This document shows, piece after piece, positions 1 to 9,405 of a stretch of 64,000 nt of DNA. Origin of the DNA: Gordonia neofelifaecis NRRL B-59395 (GTDB lineage Bacteria; Actinomycetota; Actinomycetes; Mycobacteriales; Mycobacteriaceae); assembly GCF_000192435.1 (NCBI RefSeq), contig NZ_AEUD01000014.1:62001-126000 (forward strand), given 5' to 3'. Made by a program: the position numbers and the translations under genes. The notes under the pieces are model-generated. The model did no database searches. It saw only the letters and a program-made list of their open reading frames with translations, and had not been told where the DNA came from. How positions within the stretch are numbered: the first letter of the stretch is position 1; every line of letters begins with the position of its first letter.

Positions 1-2
1 AG

Positions 3-122
3 CGCGTGGTGTTCCTCGGGTCGTGGGCGATCGACCCGCGCCTCACCGTCACCGCCGCGGCGACGCCCGACCACGAGTCGTCGCGTGAATGGTTCGAACA
101 CCTTCTGCTTGGAGACATCTGA
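3..122 (+). CDS. pheA: Prephenate dehydratase, C-terminal end (partial)
   Basis: The reading frame enters from the left edge and ends at TGA 120-122, leaving 39 residues. The fragment carries VFLGSW followed by a short charged tail, which resembles the end of the ACT regulatory domain of mycobacterial PheA, the enzyme that turns prephenate into phenylpyruvate for phenylalanine synthesis. The call leans on synteny: in M. tuberculosis pheA precedes a phosphoglycerate-mutase-like gene and lies near serS, as here. The next gene starts 1 base after this stop, so the two are probably co-transcribed. Confidence 0.55.
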   Translation, partial: RVVFLGSWAIDPRLTVTAAATPDHESSREWFEHLLLGDI

Positions 123-123
123 C

Positions 124-789
124 ATGGCACGGCTTCACCTGGTCCGGCACGGCGAGACGACGTCGAACGTGCTCAAGCGGCTCGACACCGCACTGCCCGG
201 TGCCTCGCTGACCGATTTCGGCGCCCGCCAGGGCGTTCGTTTCGGGCTCGAGCATCCGCTCGACCGGTCGGCAGTGCTGGTGAACTCGGTCGCCAACCGC
301 GCCCAGCAGACCGCTGAGCTGATCGGTTCGGTGTGGGACGCGTCCACCGAGACCGTCGAAGGCGTGCACGAGATCCAGGTGGGCGACCTCGAGGGTCGCA
401 GTGATCGCGAGGCGCACGAGCAGTTCCACGACGTCGTGGTGCGCTGGCACCGGGGCGACCTCGACGCCCGACTGCCCGGTGGCGAGTCCCTCGAGATGCT
501 GCACGACCGGTACCTGCCGATCGTCGACGAGCTCGCGGCGAAATACCTCACAGGCGAGCACGCGCAGGACGTTTACCTGGTGTCCCACGGTGCGGCGATC
601 CGCCTGATCGCCGCGCATCTGACCCGGCTCGACCCCGAGTTCGCGATGAAGAACTACCTCAGCAACACCGGGTCCGTCGAGCTGGAGTTCGAGGGCGGAC
701 TCTGGGTGCTGCGCCGTTGGGGCGACGCCGCACTGCCGACCGAAGAGGGCACCGAGACGGCACCCGGCTACGAGGACCCGATGGGCTGA
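124..789 (+). CDS. Histidine phosphatase family protein
   Basis: 221 residues if started at ATG 124, which places the catalytic motif LVRHGE at residues 5-10 as usual for this fold; an in-frame ATG at 85 would add 13 residues inside pheA. RHG supplies the phosphorylated histidine, and VSHGAAIR near residue 160 supplies the second active-site histidine. The family contains phosphoglycerate-mutase-like phosphatases whose substrates vary, so none is assigned. The M. tuberculosis counterpart next to pheA is Rv3837c. Confidence 0.85.
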   Translation: MARLHLVRHGETTSNVLKRLDTALPGASLTDFGARQGVRFGLEHPLDRSAVLVNSVANRAQQTAELIGSVWDASTETVEGVHEIQVGDLEGRSDREAHEQFHDVVVRWHRGDLDARLPGGESLEMLHDRYLPIVDELAAKYLTGEHAQDVYLVSHGAAIRLIAAHLTRLDPEFAMKNYLSNTGSVELEFEGGLWVLRRWGDAALPTEEGTETAPGYEDPMG

Positions 790-813
790 GCCGACCCCGC
801 CCGGCGCCCACGC

Positions 814-1164
814 TCAGCCCCAGCCGTTGGCGTGCAGCCACTCGTCGCTGATGCCGAAGTGATGACCCACCTCGTGCAGCACGGTGACCGCGACCTCGCG
901 GCGCAGCTGCGGAATCGAATCGCACATCGCGAGCAGGGGCTCGCGGTAGATCTCGATGGTGTCGGGCAGGAAGCCGCTGTACTCGGTGGTCCGCTCGGTG
1001 AGCGCGACGCCCGAATACAGGCCGAGGATCGTCGGGTCGTCGTCGTTGTGCGGTCGCACCAGAATCACCACGTTCGACATCGCGTGCATCAACTCCTCCG
1101 GAAGGAGGTCGAGCGCGTCGCCGACGAGGTTCTCGAATGCCCGCTCCGACATCCGCAGCGCCAC
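814..1164 (-). CDS. Minimal zincin-type metallopeptidase family protein
   Basis: 116 residues from a GTG at 1164; an ATG at 1152 is an equally possible start. The motif HEVGHHFGI is a clear HExxH zinc-binding site with a downstream acidic residue, typical of the small actinobacterial metallopeptidases related to Rv3836. No signal peptide is seen, so it is cytosolic. It starts 1 base after the stop of the septum-formation gene upstream, so the two are one transcript. Substrate unknown. Confidence 0.8.
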   Translation of the reverse strand: MALRMSERAFENLVGDALDLLPEELMHAMSNVVILVRPHNDDDPTILGLYSGVALTERTTEYSGFLPDTIEIYREPLLAMCDSIPQLRREVAVTVLHEVGHHFGISDEWLHANGWG

Positions 1165-1165
1165 G

Positions 1166-2587
1166 TCAGCCGCCCGCCGGTGCGGGCAGCTGTGCGTCGT
1201 TCGGTGTGTAACCCGGAGGCAACGGCACCGGCTCGCCGACCGAGCGCCCCGGCGGACCGTCGTCGGGAGGCGTGGGGATCTTGCCGTTGATGAGAAGCGA
1301 GTCGGTGCGCGCGTCGCCGACGAGCGTGGCGAATCCGCCGCGGTCCGGCAACGCCGCGTAGCAGACCACGCGTCGGCTGCCGGTCAGCCAGCTCACCTCC
1401 GAGATCACCGACCACTGCACGTTCAGCGTCGTCGCCTTGAACTTCTGGGCCCCGCCGAAGAACTTGTTGGTCTGGGTCGGGCAGATCCCGCGGAGGTACT
1501 CGTTCTGATCGTCGACGGTGGGCCACGGCTTGCCGGAGTTACGGCCGCCGAACCGCTGCGAGAGATCCACCCCGCCCGTCACCTGGAAGGCATGCGGCTC
1601 AGCGCAGTTGACCACGCCGCTGGTGGCCTTGCGGGTGGCCGGATCGATTCCGATGCAGGTGCCGTCCGGCCAGGTGAACGACTGATCGACGTCGCGGACG
1701 CGCCCGACGAACTCCTCCTGGACGCCCTTGGCGCCCGGCTGCTCGATGCCGCACCGCAGGCTGCGCACGCCCTTCTCCCACTCCACCTTCGAGGGGAACA
1801 TCAGCCCGGGCGAGAACCGGCCCTGCGGGTCCAGTCCGCCGCCGAGGTAGCGATCGACGATCACCGAGCAGTTCTCGTCGCGGATCTCGGCGAAGCGCTC
1901 CACCCCGGGCCACGGAGCCGCGGACGAGAACTCGGTGGTGGGAAAGTTCGAGGTGTCCAGGACGCCCGCGACCTCGAATCGGTGCGGCGTATCGCACGTG
2001 ACCGCCGTCGGCTCGCCCGGCGAGTCCGCATTCCAGGTGAGGCAGTCGCCCGCCTCGGACCGCGTGAAGTCGTTCTGCTGAACCGACGATCCCTCGCCGA
2101 TCACCGACGAGCCGACGTCACCGACGTCCTTGTAGACACCGGTCGCGAGCATCACGCCGCCCGCCACCAGGGCACCGACCAGAATCGCGCCGAGGACGAT
2201 TCGCATCGACCGTTTCGGGACGCGGGTGGCCGCGGTCTCGTCGGCGGATCCGTCAGCCCCTTCGTGGTCGAGACCGTGATCGAGATCATCGCGATGGTCG
2301 TCGTCACGGTACGGAGCGTCGTCGTAAGCGGACTCGGGCTCCACGCCCCACTCCTCGACGTCGTCCTCCACGTCGTCCGGCGCGTCGGCATCGGAACCGT
2401 CGCGGACGGCCCCGAGCTCCGCGGTCTGCCCCGCGGTCCCGTCGACCTCGGAAAGCTCCCCCGTGACCTGCGCATCCTCTTCGACGTCGCCGACCGGCGC
2501 CCAGACGTCAGTATCGTCGGCGACGTCGGGCCGGGCCTCGTCGTCGCCGCGACCGTCATCCATCGGTTGATCGCTCTTCGAAGTCAT
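1166..2587 (-). CDS. Septum formation family membrane protein
   Basis: 473 residues. The first 125 are very acidic (Asp/Glu-rich) and probably disordered in the cytoplasm. One membrane helix follows at about 129-149, then an exported region with two copies of a Cys-containing domain: each has a GDCLTW- or GTCIGI-like segment, a C-x-x-PH-x-F-x-V motif and a late cysteine. This matches the septum-formation (Septum_form) family and the position of Rv3835. It is divergent from serS with about 56 bases between the starts. The molecular role in division is not established. Confidence 0.8.
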   Translation of the reverse strand: MTSKSDQPMDDGRGDDEARPDVADDTDVWAPVGDVEEDAQVTGELSEVDGTAGQTAELGAVRDGSDADAPDDVEDDVEEWGVEPESAYDDAPYRDDDHRDDLDHGLDHEGADGSADETAATRVPKRSMRIVLGAILVGALVAGGVMLATGVYKDVGDVGSSVIGEGSSVQQNDFTRSEAGDCLTWNADSPGEPTAVTCDTPHRFEVAGVLDTSNFPTTEFSSAAPWPGVERFAEIRDENCSVIVDRYLGGGLDPQGRFSPGLMFPSKVEWEKGVRSLRCGIEQPGAKGVQEEFVGRVRDVDQSFTWPDGTCIGIDPATRKATSGVVNCAEPHAFQVTGGVDLSQRFGGRNSGKPWPTVDDQNEYLRGICPTQTNKFFGGAQKFKATTLNVQWSVISEVSWLTGSRRVVCYAALPDRGGFATLVGDARTDSLLINGKIPTPPDDGPPGRSVGEPVPLPPGYTPNDAQLPAPAGG

Positions 2588-2643
2588 CGCGTTCCATCAT
2601 GCCTGCTCGCCGCTCCAGACGGCACGCTAGTAGGGTTCAGTAT

Positions 2644-3897
2644 GTGATCGACCTGAAGATCGTGCGTGAGAACCCCGACCTCGTCCGTGCCTCCCAGCGT
2701 GCCCGCGGCGAGGACCCCGGCCTCGTCGACCAGCTCCTCGACGCGGACGCCGCGCGTCGCTCGGCGATCTCCGAGGCCGACGCGCTCCGCACCGAGCAGA
2801 AGTCGCTCGGCAAGCTCGTCGGGAAGGCATCGGGCGACGAGAAGGCCGCCCTGCTCGCCAAGGGCAAGGATCTGGCCGACCAGGTCAAGGCCGCCGTCGC
2901 GAAGCAGAACAAAGCCGACGCCGCGTCACAGGCCGCTCATCGCGCGATCTCGAACATCATCACCGAGGCGCCGGCGGGCGGCGAGGACGACTACATCGTG
3001 CTCGAGCACGTCGGCGAGCCCACCGCCATCGACGACCCGAAGGATCATCTCGAGCTCGGCGAGAGCCTCGGCCTCATCGACATGGCCCGGGGCGTCAAGG
3101 TGTCGGGCTCGCGGTTCTACTTCCTGACCGGCCTCGGCGCGATGCTGCAGCTCGGCCTGCTCAACATGGCCGCCGCCAAGGCCACCGCGAACGGCTTCAC
3201 GCTGATGATTCCGCCTGTGCTGGTGAAGCCGGAGATCATGGGCGGCACCGGATTCCTGGGCGCGCACAGCGACGAGATCTACCACCTCGACGACGATGAC
3301 CTGTACCTCGTCGGAACCTCCGAGGTCCCCCTGGCCGGCTACCACAAGGATGAGATCCTCGATCTCTCGAACGGACCGAAGCGATACGCGGGCTGGTCCA
3401 CCTGCTTCCGCCGCGAGGCCGGTTCGTACGGCAAGGACACCCGCGGCATCATCCGCGTCCATCAGTTCGACAAGGTGGAGGGCTTCATCTACTGCAAGCC
3501 CGAGGACGCCGAGGCCGAGCACCAGCGCATCCTCGGCTGGGAGAAGGACATGCTCGCGGCCATCGACGTGCCGTACCGCGTCATCGACGTCGCCGGCGGC
3601 GACCTCGGCAGCTCCGCGGCCCGCAAGTTCGACTGCGAGGCCTGGGTCCCGACGCAGGGCACCTACCGCGAGCTGACGTCGACCTCGAACTGCACGACCT
3701 TCCAGGCGCGACGGCTCTCGGTCCGCTACCGCGACGAGAACGGCAAACCGCAGACCGCCGCCACCCTCAACGGCACCCTCGCCACCACTCGCTGGCTGGT
3801 CGCGATCCTCGAGAACCACCAGCAGCCCGACGGGTCGGTCGTGCTTCCTCCCGAGCTGGCTCGGTTCGTCGGCGTCGAGCGGATCACGGCGCCGTAG
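2644..3897 (+). CDS. serS: Seryl-tRNA synthetase
   Basis: 417 residues, the normal length for bacterial SerRS, which charges tRNA-Ser and tRNA-Sec with serine. The GTG at 2644 gives the expected start [10 protein letters not shown]; an overlapping ATG at 2642 is out of frame. The N-terminal coiled-coil arm (about 25-110) is followed by the class II core: TSEVPLAG, the motif 2 segment [14 protein letters not shown], and the motif 3 region with GTLATTR near the end. Short spacing from a T-A-rich TAGGGTTCAGTAT stretch suggests a near-leaderless transcript. Confidence 0.97.
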   Translation: MIDLKIVRENPDLVRASQRARGEDPGLVDQLLDADAARRSAISEADALRTEQKSLGKLVGKASGDEKAALLAKGKDLADQVKAAVAKQNKADAASQAAHRAISNIITEAPAGGEDDYIVLEHVGEPTAIDDPKDHLELGESLGLIDMARGVKVSGSRFYFLTGLGAMLQLGLLNMAAAKATANGFTLMIPPVLVKPEIMGGTGFLGAHSDEIYHLDDDDLYLVGTSEVPLAGYHKDEILDLSNGPKRYAGWSTCFRREAGSYGKDTRGIIRVHQFDKVEGFIYCKPEDAEAEHQRILGWEKDMLAAIDVPYRVIDVAGGDLGSSAARKFDCEAWVPTQGTYRELTSTSNCTTFQARRLSVRYRDENGKPQTAATLNGTLATTRWLVAILENHQQPDGSVVLPPELARFVGVERITAP

Positions 3898-4038
3898 GTC
3901 TGCTGCGTTCGTTCCCCGTCCGAGTAGCGCCTGAACGCGGGCCACGGTTTTGTCGTACCTGCGCGATAGTGTTCACCCATAACGACGATCAGAGACATGA
4001 TCGATCACGCGGGTCGGTCCGGAGGGGCGGGGAGCAGC

Positions 4039-5526
4039 ATGGATGCACAGTCCGCGATGGTGCTGCCGGACGACCCGGCCGCCTTGGCCGCCGTGATCGA
4101 GCAGGCGACTGTCAAACTCGCCGCTGCCGGGTTCGCGGCCGCGACCGAAGGCGAGTTGCTCGAGACCGCCGAGACCGTTGAGCGGGTGCACCGCCGGTTC
4201 GACGGGGTGGATGCGGCGTTGTTGGTGGAGGTCTCCGACCGGGGCGCCTACCGCAGGGACGGCTACCTGTCGCTGCATCAGTTCCTGTCCTCCGGTCTGC
4301 GACTGGGAGACGGGGAAGCCCGGCGGCGCCGAACCAGTGTGGCAGCGATCGGCCAGTTCACCGGCATGCAAGGACAGACACTCCCGCCGGTGTGTCCGGC
4401 CACCGCGGCCGCGGTCGCCGACGGTGCGATCGGTGTCGGGCATGTGCGGGAGATCGACGCGATCATGGACAAGATTCCCGCCGCCGTCGGCACCGAGACC
4501 CGTGAACGTGCAGAGGCCCATCTGGCGGTCGTGGCGCGGGAGTTGACTCCGGAGGGGGTCCGGATCGCCGGGCACCGGCTCCTGGCCCACCTGGACCCGG
4601 ACGGATCGGTGACCGATGAGCGGGACCGCCAACGCCGCCGCAAGTTCACGTTGATGCCGCAGGACCGGCAGTTGATGAGCAAGGTCACCGCGTCGCTGAC
4701 TCCGGCGTTGCGGGCCCGGTTGGAGGTCATGCTCGAGTCCTGGGCGGCGCCGGGCATGAACGATCCCGATGACCCGGACTCACCACGCGGAGCACGAGAA
4801 GCGGCCGACCCGGCTGTGTTGGCCGCGGCCGCTGAGCGGGATGATCGCACCGCCGGGCAACGCGGGCATGATGCGCTCGTCGCGCTGCTGGATGCCGAGC
4901 GGGCGATGACCGCCGCCGGAACCAGCACCAGTGGTGGTCGGTTGTCGTCGCAGCTGGTCATCACCGTCACCGACAAAGAACTGCGCGAGCACGCCGGAGT
5001 CGCGCTGACAGCGACCGGAACACGGCTGCCGGTGGCGGAGTTGGTCGAGGTGGCAGCCGCAGCGACCCCGCACCTGGCGGTGTTCTCCCACCACACCGGT
5101 CAGCCGTTGTATCTCGGGCGGGGACGACGCCTGGCCTCCAAGGCCCAGCGTCTGATGTTGTTCGCCCGCGACCGCGGCTGCACCGCCCCCGGCTGTACCG
5201 CACCGTGCGCGCGCACCGAAGCCCACCATTTCCCGGACTACGCCGACGGCGGCCCGACCGACATCGATCACCTCGGAGCCGCCTGCGGTCGGCACAATCG
5301 GTCCGTCGGCAAGACGCTCGGCGACTGGGAGACCATGATCCTCATCGACGGGCCGCACGCCGGACGCGTCGCCTGGCGACCGATCACCGGCGGCCGAGGT
5401 CGGAAAGCATGGCGAGTCAACCAGATTCACCACGCGGAACTGCTACCCGATCAAGGGCCACATGCCCCACCGGCACCGGAGGACTCCCGCGCGGAGGCCC
5501 ACCTCACCGCCCTCACCGCCGCCTGA
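4039..5526 (+). CDS. 13E12-repeat family protein with DUF222 and HNH nuclease domains
   Basis: 495 residues from ATG 4039, chosen because GGGGAGCAGC lies just upstream; an ATG at 3997 lacks such a site. The N-terminal two thirds is DUF222. The C-terminal part holds an HNH motif: CTAPGC, two Cys spaced as zinc ligands, AHHFPDYADGG, then HLGAACGRHN. Such genes occur in many copies in mycobacteria and gordoniae (the 13E12 or REP family) and are suspected mobile or homing-like elements, though activity is unproven. No flanking repeats or target duplication are visible. Confidence 0.88.
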   Translation: MDAQSAMVLPDDPAALAAVIEQATVKLAAAGFAAATEGELLETAETVERVHRRFDGVDAALLVEVSDRGAYRRDGYLSLHQFLSSGLRLGDGEARRRRTSVAAIGQFTGMQGQTLPPVCPATAAAVADGAIGVGHVREIDAIMDKIPAAVGTETRERAEAHLAVVARELTPEGVRIAGHRLLAHLDPDGSVTDERDRQRRRKFTLMPQDRQLMSKVTASLTPALRARLEVMLESWAAPGMNDPDDPDSPRGAREAADPAVLAAAAERDDRTAGQRGHDALVALLDAERAMTAAGTSTSGGRLSSQLVITVTDKELREHAGVALTATGTRLPVAELVEVAAAATPHLAVFSHHTGQPLYLGRGRRLASKAQRLMLFARDRGCTAPGCTAPCARTEAHHFPDYADGGPTDIDHLGAACGRHNRSVGKTLGDWETMILIDGPHAGRVAWRPITGGRGRKAWRVNQIHHAELLPDQGPHAPPAPEDSRAEAHLTALTAA

Positions 5527-5618
5527 CCGGCACACCCTGCCCGTCAGAGACTCGCGGCCGCCCGAATCGTCCGGGGGTACCGAGGTCGCGACGCCGGTCC
5601 ATCCGTCTCACCCTTGCG

Positions 5619-5634
5619 CTGGAGTGCACTCCAG
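5619..5634. promoter_or_regulatory. MerR-type operator
   Basis: A perfect 16-base palindrome, CTGGAGTGCACTCCAG, sits between a TTGCGC (5614-5619) and a TAGCGT (5639-5644) hexamer separated by 19 bases. A long 19-base spacer filled by a palindrome is the classic layout of MerR-controlled promoters. It lies 17 bases before the MerR gene, so autoregulation of the regulator and its reductase is likely. Confidence 0.75.
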
Positions 5635-5650
5635 GTCATAGCGTGACTGC

Positions 5651-6115
5651 ATGCCCACAGACGACAGCCTCTCCATCGCCGAAGTCTCCGCCCGTACCGG
5701 ACTCACCCGCGACACCCTGCGCTGGTACGAGGCGGAGGGCCTGATCCCCGCGGTGCCGCGGACCTCGGCGGGCGTCCGCCGGTACGACGACGCGACCGTC
5801 CGAATGATCGACCTCCTCGTCCGCCTCCGCCGCACCGGGATGCCGGTGGCGCACATGCGCGACTTCGTGACGATGGTCGCCCAGGGTGCCCGCACCCACG
5901 GCCGCCGAATGCGACTGCTCGAGGACCACCGCGAGGAGATCGAATCCCGTATCCGGGAACTCGTCGACGACCTGGGCGCCGTCGACGCCAAGATCGCCCA
6001 CTATCGACGGCTCATCGACGCCGGTCTGGACTGCACCGAGCAGCAGATCACCGATCCCGACGAACTCGCCGACCAGTCTCGCACCGGCGATTCGCCCACC
6101 GACGACTCTCACTGA
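5651..6115 (+). CDS. MerR family transcriptional regulator
   Basis: 154 residues. The N-terminal winged helix contains SIAEVSARTGLTRDTLRWYEAEGL, split here as the helix-turn-helix and the RYYE-like wing start, followed by a dimerising coiled coil (about 80-125). The C-terminal tail is short and acidic; a single Cys (CTEQQ) makes metal sensing unlikely, so a redox or small-molecule signal is more plausible. The aldo/keto reductase starts 13 bases downstream and is its likely target. Confidence 0.92.
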   Translation: MPTDDSLSIAEVSARTGLTRDTLRWYEAEGLIPAVPRTSAGVRRYDDATVRMIDLLVRLRRTGMPVAHMRDFVTMVAQGARTHGRRMRLLEDHREEIESRIRELVDDLGAVDAKIAHYRRLIDAGLDCTEQQITDPDELADQSRTGDSPTDDSH

Positions 6116-6128
6116 ACAGGAGACCGAT

Positions 6129-7136
6129 ATGCACACCACCACCCTCGGCGACGGCCTCGTCACCTCCGCCCTCGGCTTCGGCGCCATGGCGGTCACCCAC
6201 GTCTACGGCGGGACCGACGACGCCGCCGCCCTCGCCGTACTGAACGCGGCCGTCGACGACGGCGTCACCCTGATCGACACGGCCGACGTCTACGGCGAGC
6301 CCGAGCCGGGAGCACCGGGCCCGGCGGGCACCAACGAACGGCTGGTCGCACGACTGCTCGCCGACCGGCGCGCCGAGGTCACCCTGGCGACCAAGTTCGG
6401 CATCACCGGCGACCCCGATCGGCCCACCCGAGGCGACGCCGCGTATGTCCGCCAGGCGTGCGACGCATCGCTGCGGCGACTGGGTACCGACGTCATCGAC
6501 CTGTGGTACCTGCACCGGCGCGATCCGTCGGTGCCCGTCGAGGAGACGGTCGGCGCGATGGCCGAGTTGGTCGCCGCCGGAAAGGTCCGGCACCTCGGGT
6601 TGTCGGAGGTCACGGCGCCGGAGTTGCGCGCCGCCGTCGCCGTCCATCCGATCGCCGCGGTGCAGAGCGAGTGGAGCCTGTGGTCGCGGGACGTCGAAGC
6701 GCATGTCGTACCGGCGTGCGCCGAACTCGGTGTCGGCTTCGTCCCCTACTCGCCACTCGGCCGCGGCTTCCTGACGGGCACCCTGACCCGCGAACAGGTC
6801 GCGTCCGACGTTCGCGGCGGCACCGCGCGCATGGGCGACAACTGGGATGCCAACCAGCGCGCCCTCGACGTGGTGTCGAGCGTCGCGGACCGACTCGGTG
6901 CGACCAACGCGCAGGTCGCGCTGGCCTGGCTGTTCGCGGCGGGCGGTCGTGCCGGAGTCGCCACGGTGCCGATCCCGGGTACGCGGTCCGTCACCCGGCT
7001 GGCCGAGAACGCCGCATCCGTCGACCTCGTCCTCGACACGGACGCCGTCACCGCTCTCGACTCGGTCGCCGGACTCGTCTCCGGTACCCGCAACATCGTG
7101 TCCGATCCCGCGTGGATCTCCTCCGGACGCGAGTGA
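6129..7136 (+). CDS. Aldo/keto reductase
   Basis: 335 residues starting at ATG 6129, with ACAGGAGA just before. The NADPH-dependent (alpha/beta)8 fold is shown by the full catalytic tetrad: Asp50 and Tyr55 in LIDTADVYG, Lys89 in ATKFG, His129 in LWYLHRRD. The SPLGRGFLTG segment is typical of the YajO/AKR11-13 type that reduces aldehydes. It is probably in one transcript with the MerR gene, which points to induction by reactive aldehydes or similar electrophiles. Confidence 0.92.
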   Translation: MHTTTLGDGLVTSALGFGAMAVTHVYGGTDDAAALAVLNAAVDDGVTLIDTADVYGEPEPGAPGPAGTNERLVARLLADRRAEVTLATKFGITGDPDRPTRGDAAYVRQACDASLRRLGTDVIDLWYLHRRDPSVPVEETVGAMAELVAAGKVRHLGLSEVTAPELRAAVAVHPIAAVQSEWSLWSRDVEAHVVPACAELGVGFVPYSPLGRGFLTGTLTREQVASDVRGGTARMGDNWDANQRALDVVSSVADRLGATNAQVALAWLFAAGGRAGVATVPIPGTRSVTRLAENAASVDLVLDTDAVTALDSVAGLVSGTRNIVSDPAWISSGRE

Positions 7137-7169
7137 CTCCCCGACCTCCCCGACAGAAAGGCGGCCGTC

Positions 7170-7559
7170 GTGTCAGTCATCCCGGAGACCCACCGAGATC
7201 TCCTCGACCGTCCCCTGTACGCCCATCTCGCGACGATCCGCCCCGACGGAACACCGCAGGTCAACCCGATGTGGTTCTCCTGGGACGGCGAGTTCGTCTA
7301 CTTCACCAACACCACCGTCCGGCAGAAGTACCGCAACGTGACAGCCCATCCGGACGTCGCCCTCTCGATCAACGACCCGGATCAGCCGTACCGCTACCTC
7401 GAGGTTCGCGGAACCGTCGATCGCATCGACGATGACTCGTCGGGCGCCGTGTTCGCCGCGCTCGCCGACCGTTACGGGCTGCCGATGGACGGTCCGCCCG
7501 GCGACGTCGAACACCGGATCGTCTACGTCGTGCGCCCGACTAGGGTGAGCCGCCAGTAG
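7170..7559 (+). CDS. PPOX-class F420-dependent oxidoreductase
   Basis: 129 residues from GTG 7170, with AGAAAGG before it. The split beta-barrel signature is present: YAHLATIRPDGTPQVNPMWF, then VYFTNTTVRQKYRN, then YRYLEVRGTV. These small flavin/deazaflavin-binding proteins reduce substrates with F420H2 in actinobacteria. It follows the aldo/keto reductase by 33 bases, so both may belong to the same redox-detoxification operon. Confidence 0.85.
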   Translation: MSVIPETHRDLLDRPLYAHLATIRPDGTPQVNPMWFSWDGEFVYFTNTTVRQKYRNVTAHPDVALSINDPDQPYRYLEVRGTVDRIDDDSSGAVFAALADRYGLPMDGPPGDVEHRIVYVVRPTRVSRQ

Positions 7560-7621
7560 GCTGAGAGCCCTGCGCTTCCGGCATTGATCAGGCCGGGCAC
7601 GACAAGACGGCGGCCACTGCC

Positions 7622-8449
7622 ATGACGATCGGACTCCTCGCGGCCGTGGTCGCGGCCCTCGCCTTCGGCACCGCATCGGTGCTGCAGGCGCATGCCGCGT
7701 CGTCGACGGACACCGCGCTGTCGGCGATGCTGCGGCCGCTTTTCCTCACCGGAATGGCATTGGACGGCATCGGCTTCGTCGCCACCGCGGTCGCCTCCCG
7801 GAACATTCCGCTGTTCCTGTCGCAGCCGATCATCAGCGCGAACCTGGTGGTCACCGCGGTCCTCGCCGCAGCGATCCTGAAGGTCTCGCTGACCCGACGC
7901 GACATCGCGGGCATCGCCGTCGTGATGCTCTCCCTTCTCACCCTCGGACTCACCGCCGGCGCCGAGGGTCACGACGACCCCGGCGCCGCCCTCCACTGGG
8001 GTCTGCTCGCGATCGGCCTGGTGCTGCTCGCGTGCGGGCTGGTCGGCGTCGTGATCCGACCCGGCGAAGGTGCCCGCTGGCTCGCTCTCACCGCCGCGAT
8101 GTCGTCGGGCGTCCTGTTCGGTCTGATGGCGGTCGGCGTGCGGATCGTCGACGGAATCACGCCGTTCGATCTCCCCGCGCTGCTGACCGACCCCGCCGCG
8201 TACGCGGTCCTGGTCTGCGGACCGGGCGGCTTCTACCTGTTCACCGTCGCGCTGCAGGCCGGGAGCGTTGCATCGGCGGCCGCCGCACTCGCCGTCGGGG
8301 AGACGGTCGTGCCCGGGATCGTCGGAGCGGCTCTGCTCGGCGACACGACGCAACCGGGTTGGGGTGCGGTCACCGTCGTCGCGTTCGCCGCCGCCGTCGC
8401 CGGTGCGGTGACGGTCGCCATGTCCGACGGGGTTCGGGCGGCGACTTGA
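7622..8449 (+). CDS. DMT superfamily membrane transporter
   Basis: 275 residues, almost entirely hydrophobic, with about nine or ten membrane helices. The two-fold repeat of the drug/metabolite transporter family can be sensed (AFGTASVLQAHAA at the start and a second half beginning near residue 150), but no specificity motif is seen. ATG 7622 follows a GGCGGCCACTGCC stretch with no good ribosome site. The substrate is unknown. Confidence 0.7.
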   Translation: MTIGLLAAVVAALAFGTASVLQAHAASSTDTALSAMLRPLFLTGMALDGIGFVATAVASRNIPLFLSQPIISANLVVTAVLAAAILKVSLTRRDIAGIAVVMLSLLTLGLTAGAEGHDDPGAALHWGLLAIGLVLLACGLVGVVIRPGEGARWLALTAAMSSGVLFGLMAVGVRIVDGITPFDLPALLTDPAAYAVLVCGPGGFYLFTVALQAGSVASAAAALAVGETVVPGIVGAALLGDTTQPGWGAVTVVAFAAAVAGAVTVAMSDGVRAAT

Positions 8450-8477
8450 CTCGGTACGACACGTCTCGCGCATGAGC

Positions 8478-8507
8478 AGCCGCCGCTGCAACTGAGGTGC
8501 GGCGGCT
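8478..8507. terminator. Hairpin between convergent genes
   Basis: AGCCGCCGC and GCGGCGGCT form a 9-base-pair stem with a 12-base loop, between the convergent DMT transporter and VOC genes. There is no T tract, as is usual in actinobacteria. Confidence 0.55.
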
Positions 8508-8568
8508 CGGTTCACATCATTGTGGGGCGGCTCGATGACCCGACGGGGCGACTCTTGGCGCGCTGATA

Positions 8569-8931
8569 TCAGGTTTGCGGCATGTTCGTGGTGGTGATCT
8601 CAATGATGTTGCCGTGTGGATCGGTCACCGTGGCGCGCCCAGCAGTGGAGTAGGGCCCCTTCTGGGTGGACGCTCCGAGTCTGACCAGACGCTCAACTGC
8701 AGCGCCGACATCTCGTGCGTCAAAGGCAGTCAGCCTGATGCGGACCCGCGGTCGTGGAGGCATGACACGTCGGATGACCATGAGTACCCGTTGGCCATCG
8801 TTGACCAGTTCGACCTGGTTATCGCGTTGTCGACCGAGAGACAGGTGCAGTGCTCTCTGCCAGAACTGCGCCAACTGTTCGACATCTCCCGCGAACAGCA
8901 CGCAGGGCCAGTCAGTCTTCAGAACCAGCAT
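8569..8931 (-). CDS. VOC (glyoxalase-like) family protein
   Basis: 120 residues. The beta-alpha-beta-beta-beta modules are recognisable by FAGDVEQLAQFWQRAL and by TVTDPHGNIIEI near the C-terminus. A good site GAGGAGAA precedes the ATG. A SigF-type promoter lies 27-52 bases upstream, so it is probably a general-stress gene. Substrate unknown; detoxification of small electrophiles or resistance functions are usual for the family. Confidence 0.8.
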   Translation of the reverse strand: MLVLKTDWPCVLFAGDVEQLAQFWQRALHLSLGRQRDNQVELVNDGQRVLMVIRRVMPPRPRVRIRLTAFDARDVGAAVERLVRLGASTQKGPYSTAGRATVTDPHGNIIEITTTNMPQT

Positions 8932-8957
8932 TGCTGTTCTCCTCTCGATGCCGGAGA

Positions 8958-8983
8958 GTTCCCCACGACGGACGCCGTCAAAC
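8958..8983 (-). promoter_or_regulatory. SigF-type promoter of the VOC gene
   Basis: On the minus strand GTTT (8983-8980), 16 bases, then GGGAAC (8963-8958). This is the -35/-10 pair recognised by actinobacterial SigF and Bacillus SigB class factors. The start codon lies 27 bases past the -10 with a ribosome site in between. Confidence 0.7.
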
Positions 8984-9051
8984 CTCGGCTGAACCGGTGC
9001 AGGTAAGCCTGCGCAGAAACTCCTGGAAAGACGCCTCAGTGGACTGTGGCT

Positions 9052-9405
9052 CTACTCGGCGGCGCGGGGTGGCACGGCAGGCGCGAATACGCAATACATC
9101 CGGAGCGTCGTCTTCGCGATGATCGAATGACGCTCGTGCCCGTCGAGGAGGTACATCGTTCCCGGCTCGAGTCGATAGGTACGGTGATTGTCACGGTCGA
9201 CGAGGGTCCCGCGACCATCGATCAGCCAGACGGCCTCGATGTAGTCGGGATAGTGGAGCGGCGTCTCGGTGTTCGGCTCAACTGTGGTCTCGTGATGGGA
9301 GAATCCGACACCGTCGTCGGCGAGGATGATTCGCTTGGACACCCACGTCTCGCCGTGAACCTCCCTGTCGGTGCCGGAGATCTCGCCAGTGCTTCGGACG
9401 ATCAT
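9052..9405 (-). CDS. ectC: Stand-alone ectoine synthase
   Basis: 117 residues of the cupin-fold EctC family, which closes N-gamma-acetyl-diaminobutyrate to the osmolyte ectoine. The N-terminus MIVRSTGEISGTDREVHG and the core LHYPDYIEAVW and PGTMYLLDGHERH match closely. The three iron ligands known from the Paenibacillus lautus enzyme, Glu57, Tyr85 and His93, are kept at exactly the same positions. The protein is about 12 residues shorter at the C-terminus than usual. No ectA, ectB or ectD is nearby. It overlaps the upstream esterase gene by ATGA, so the two are translationally coupled. Confidence 0.85.
   Translation of the reverse strand: MIVRSTGEISGTDREVHGETWVSKRIILADDGVGFSHHETTVEPNTETPLHYPDYIEAVWLIDGRGTLVDRDNHRTYRLEPGTMYLLDGHERHSIIAKTTLRMYCVFAPAVPPRAAE

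Noticed and set aside
956-2647. 563-codon plus-strand frame over the septum gene
   Set aside because: Antisense shadow; no motifs and biased arginine/valine content.
4039-5526. Insertion sequence around the 13E12 HNH gene
   Set aside because: No inverted or direct flanking repeats and no transposase or recombinase domain were found.
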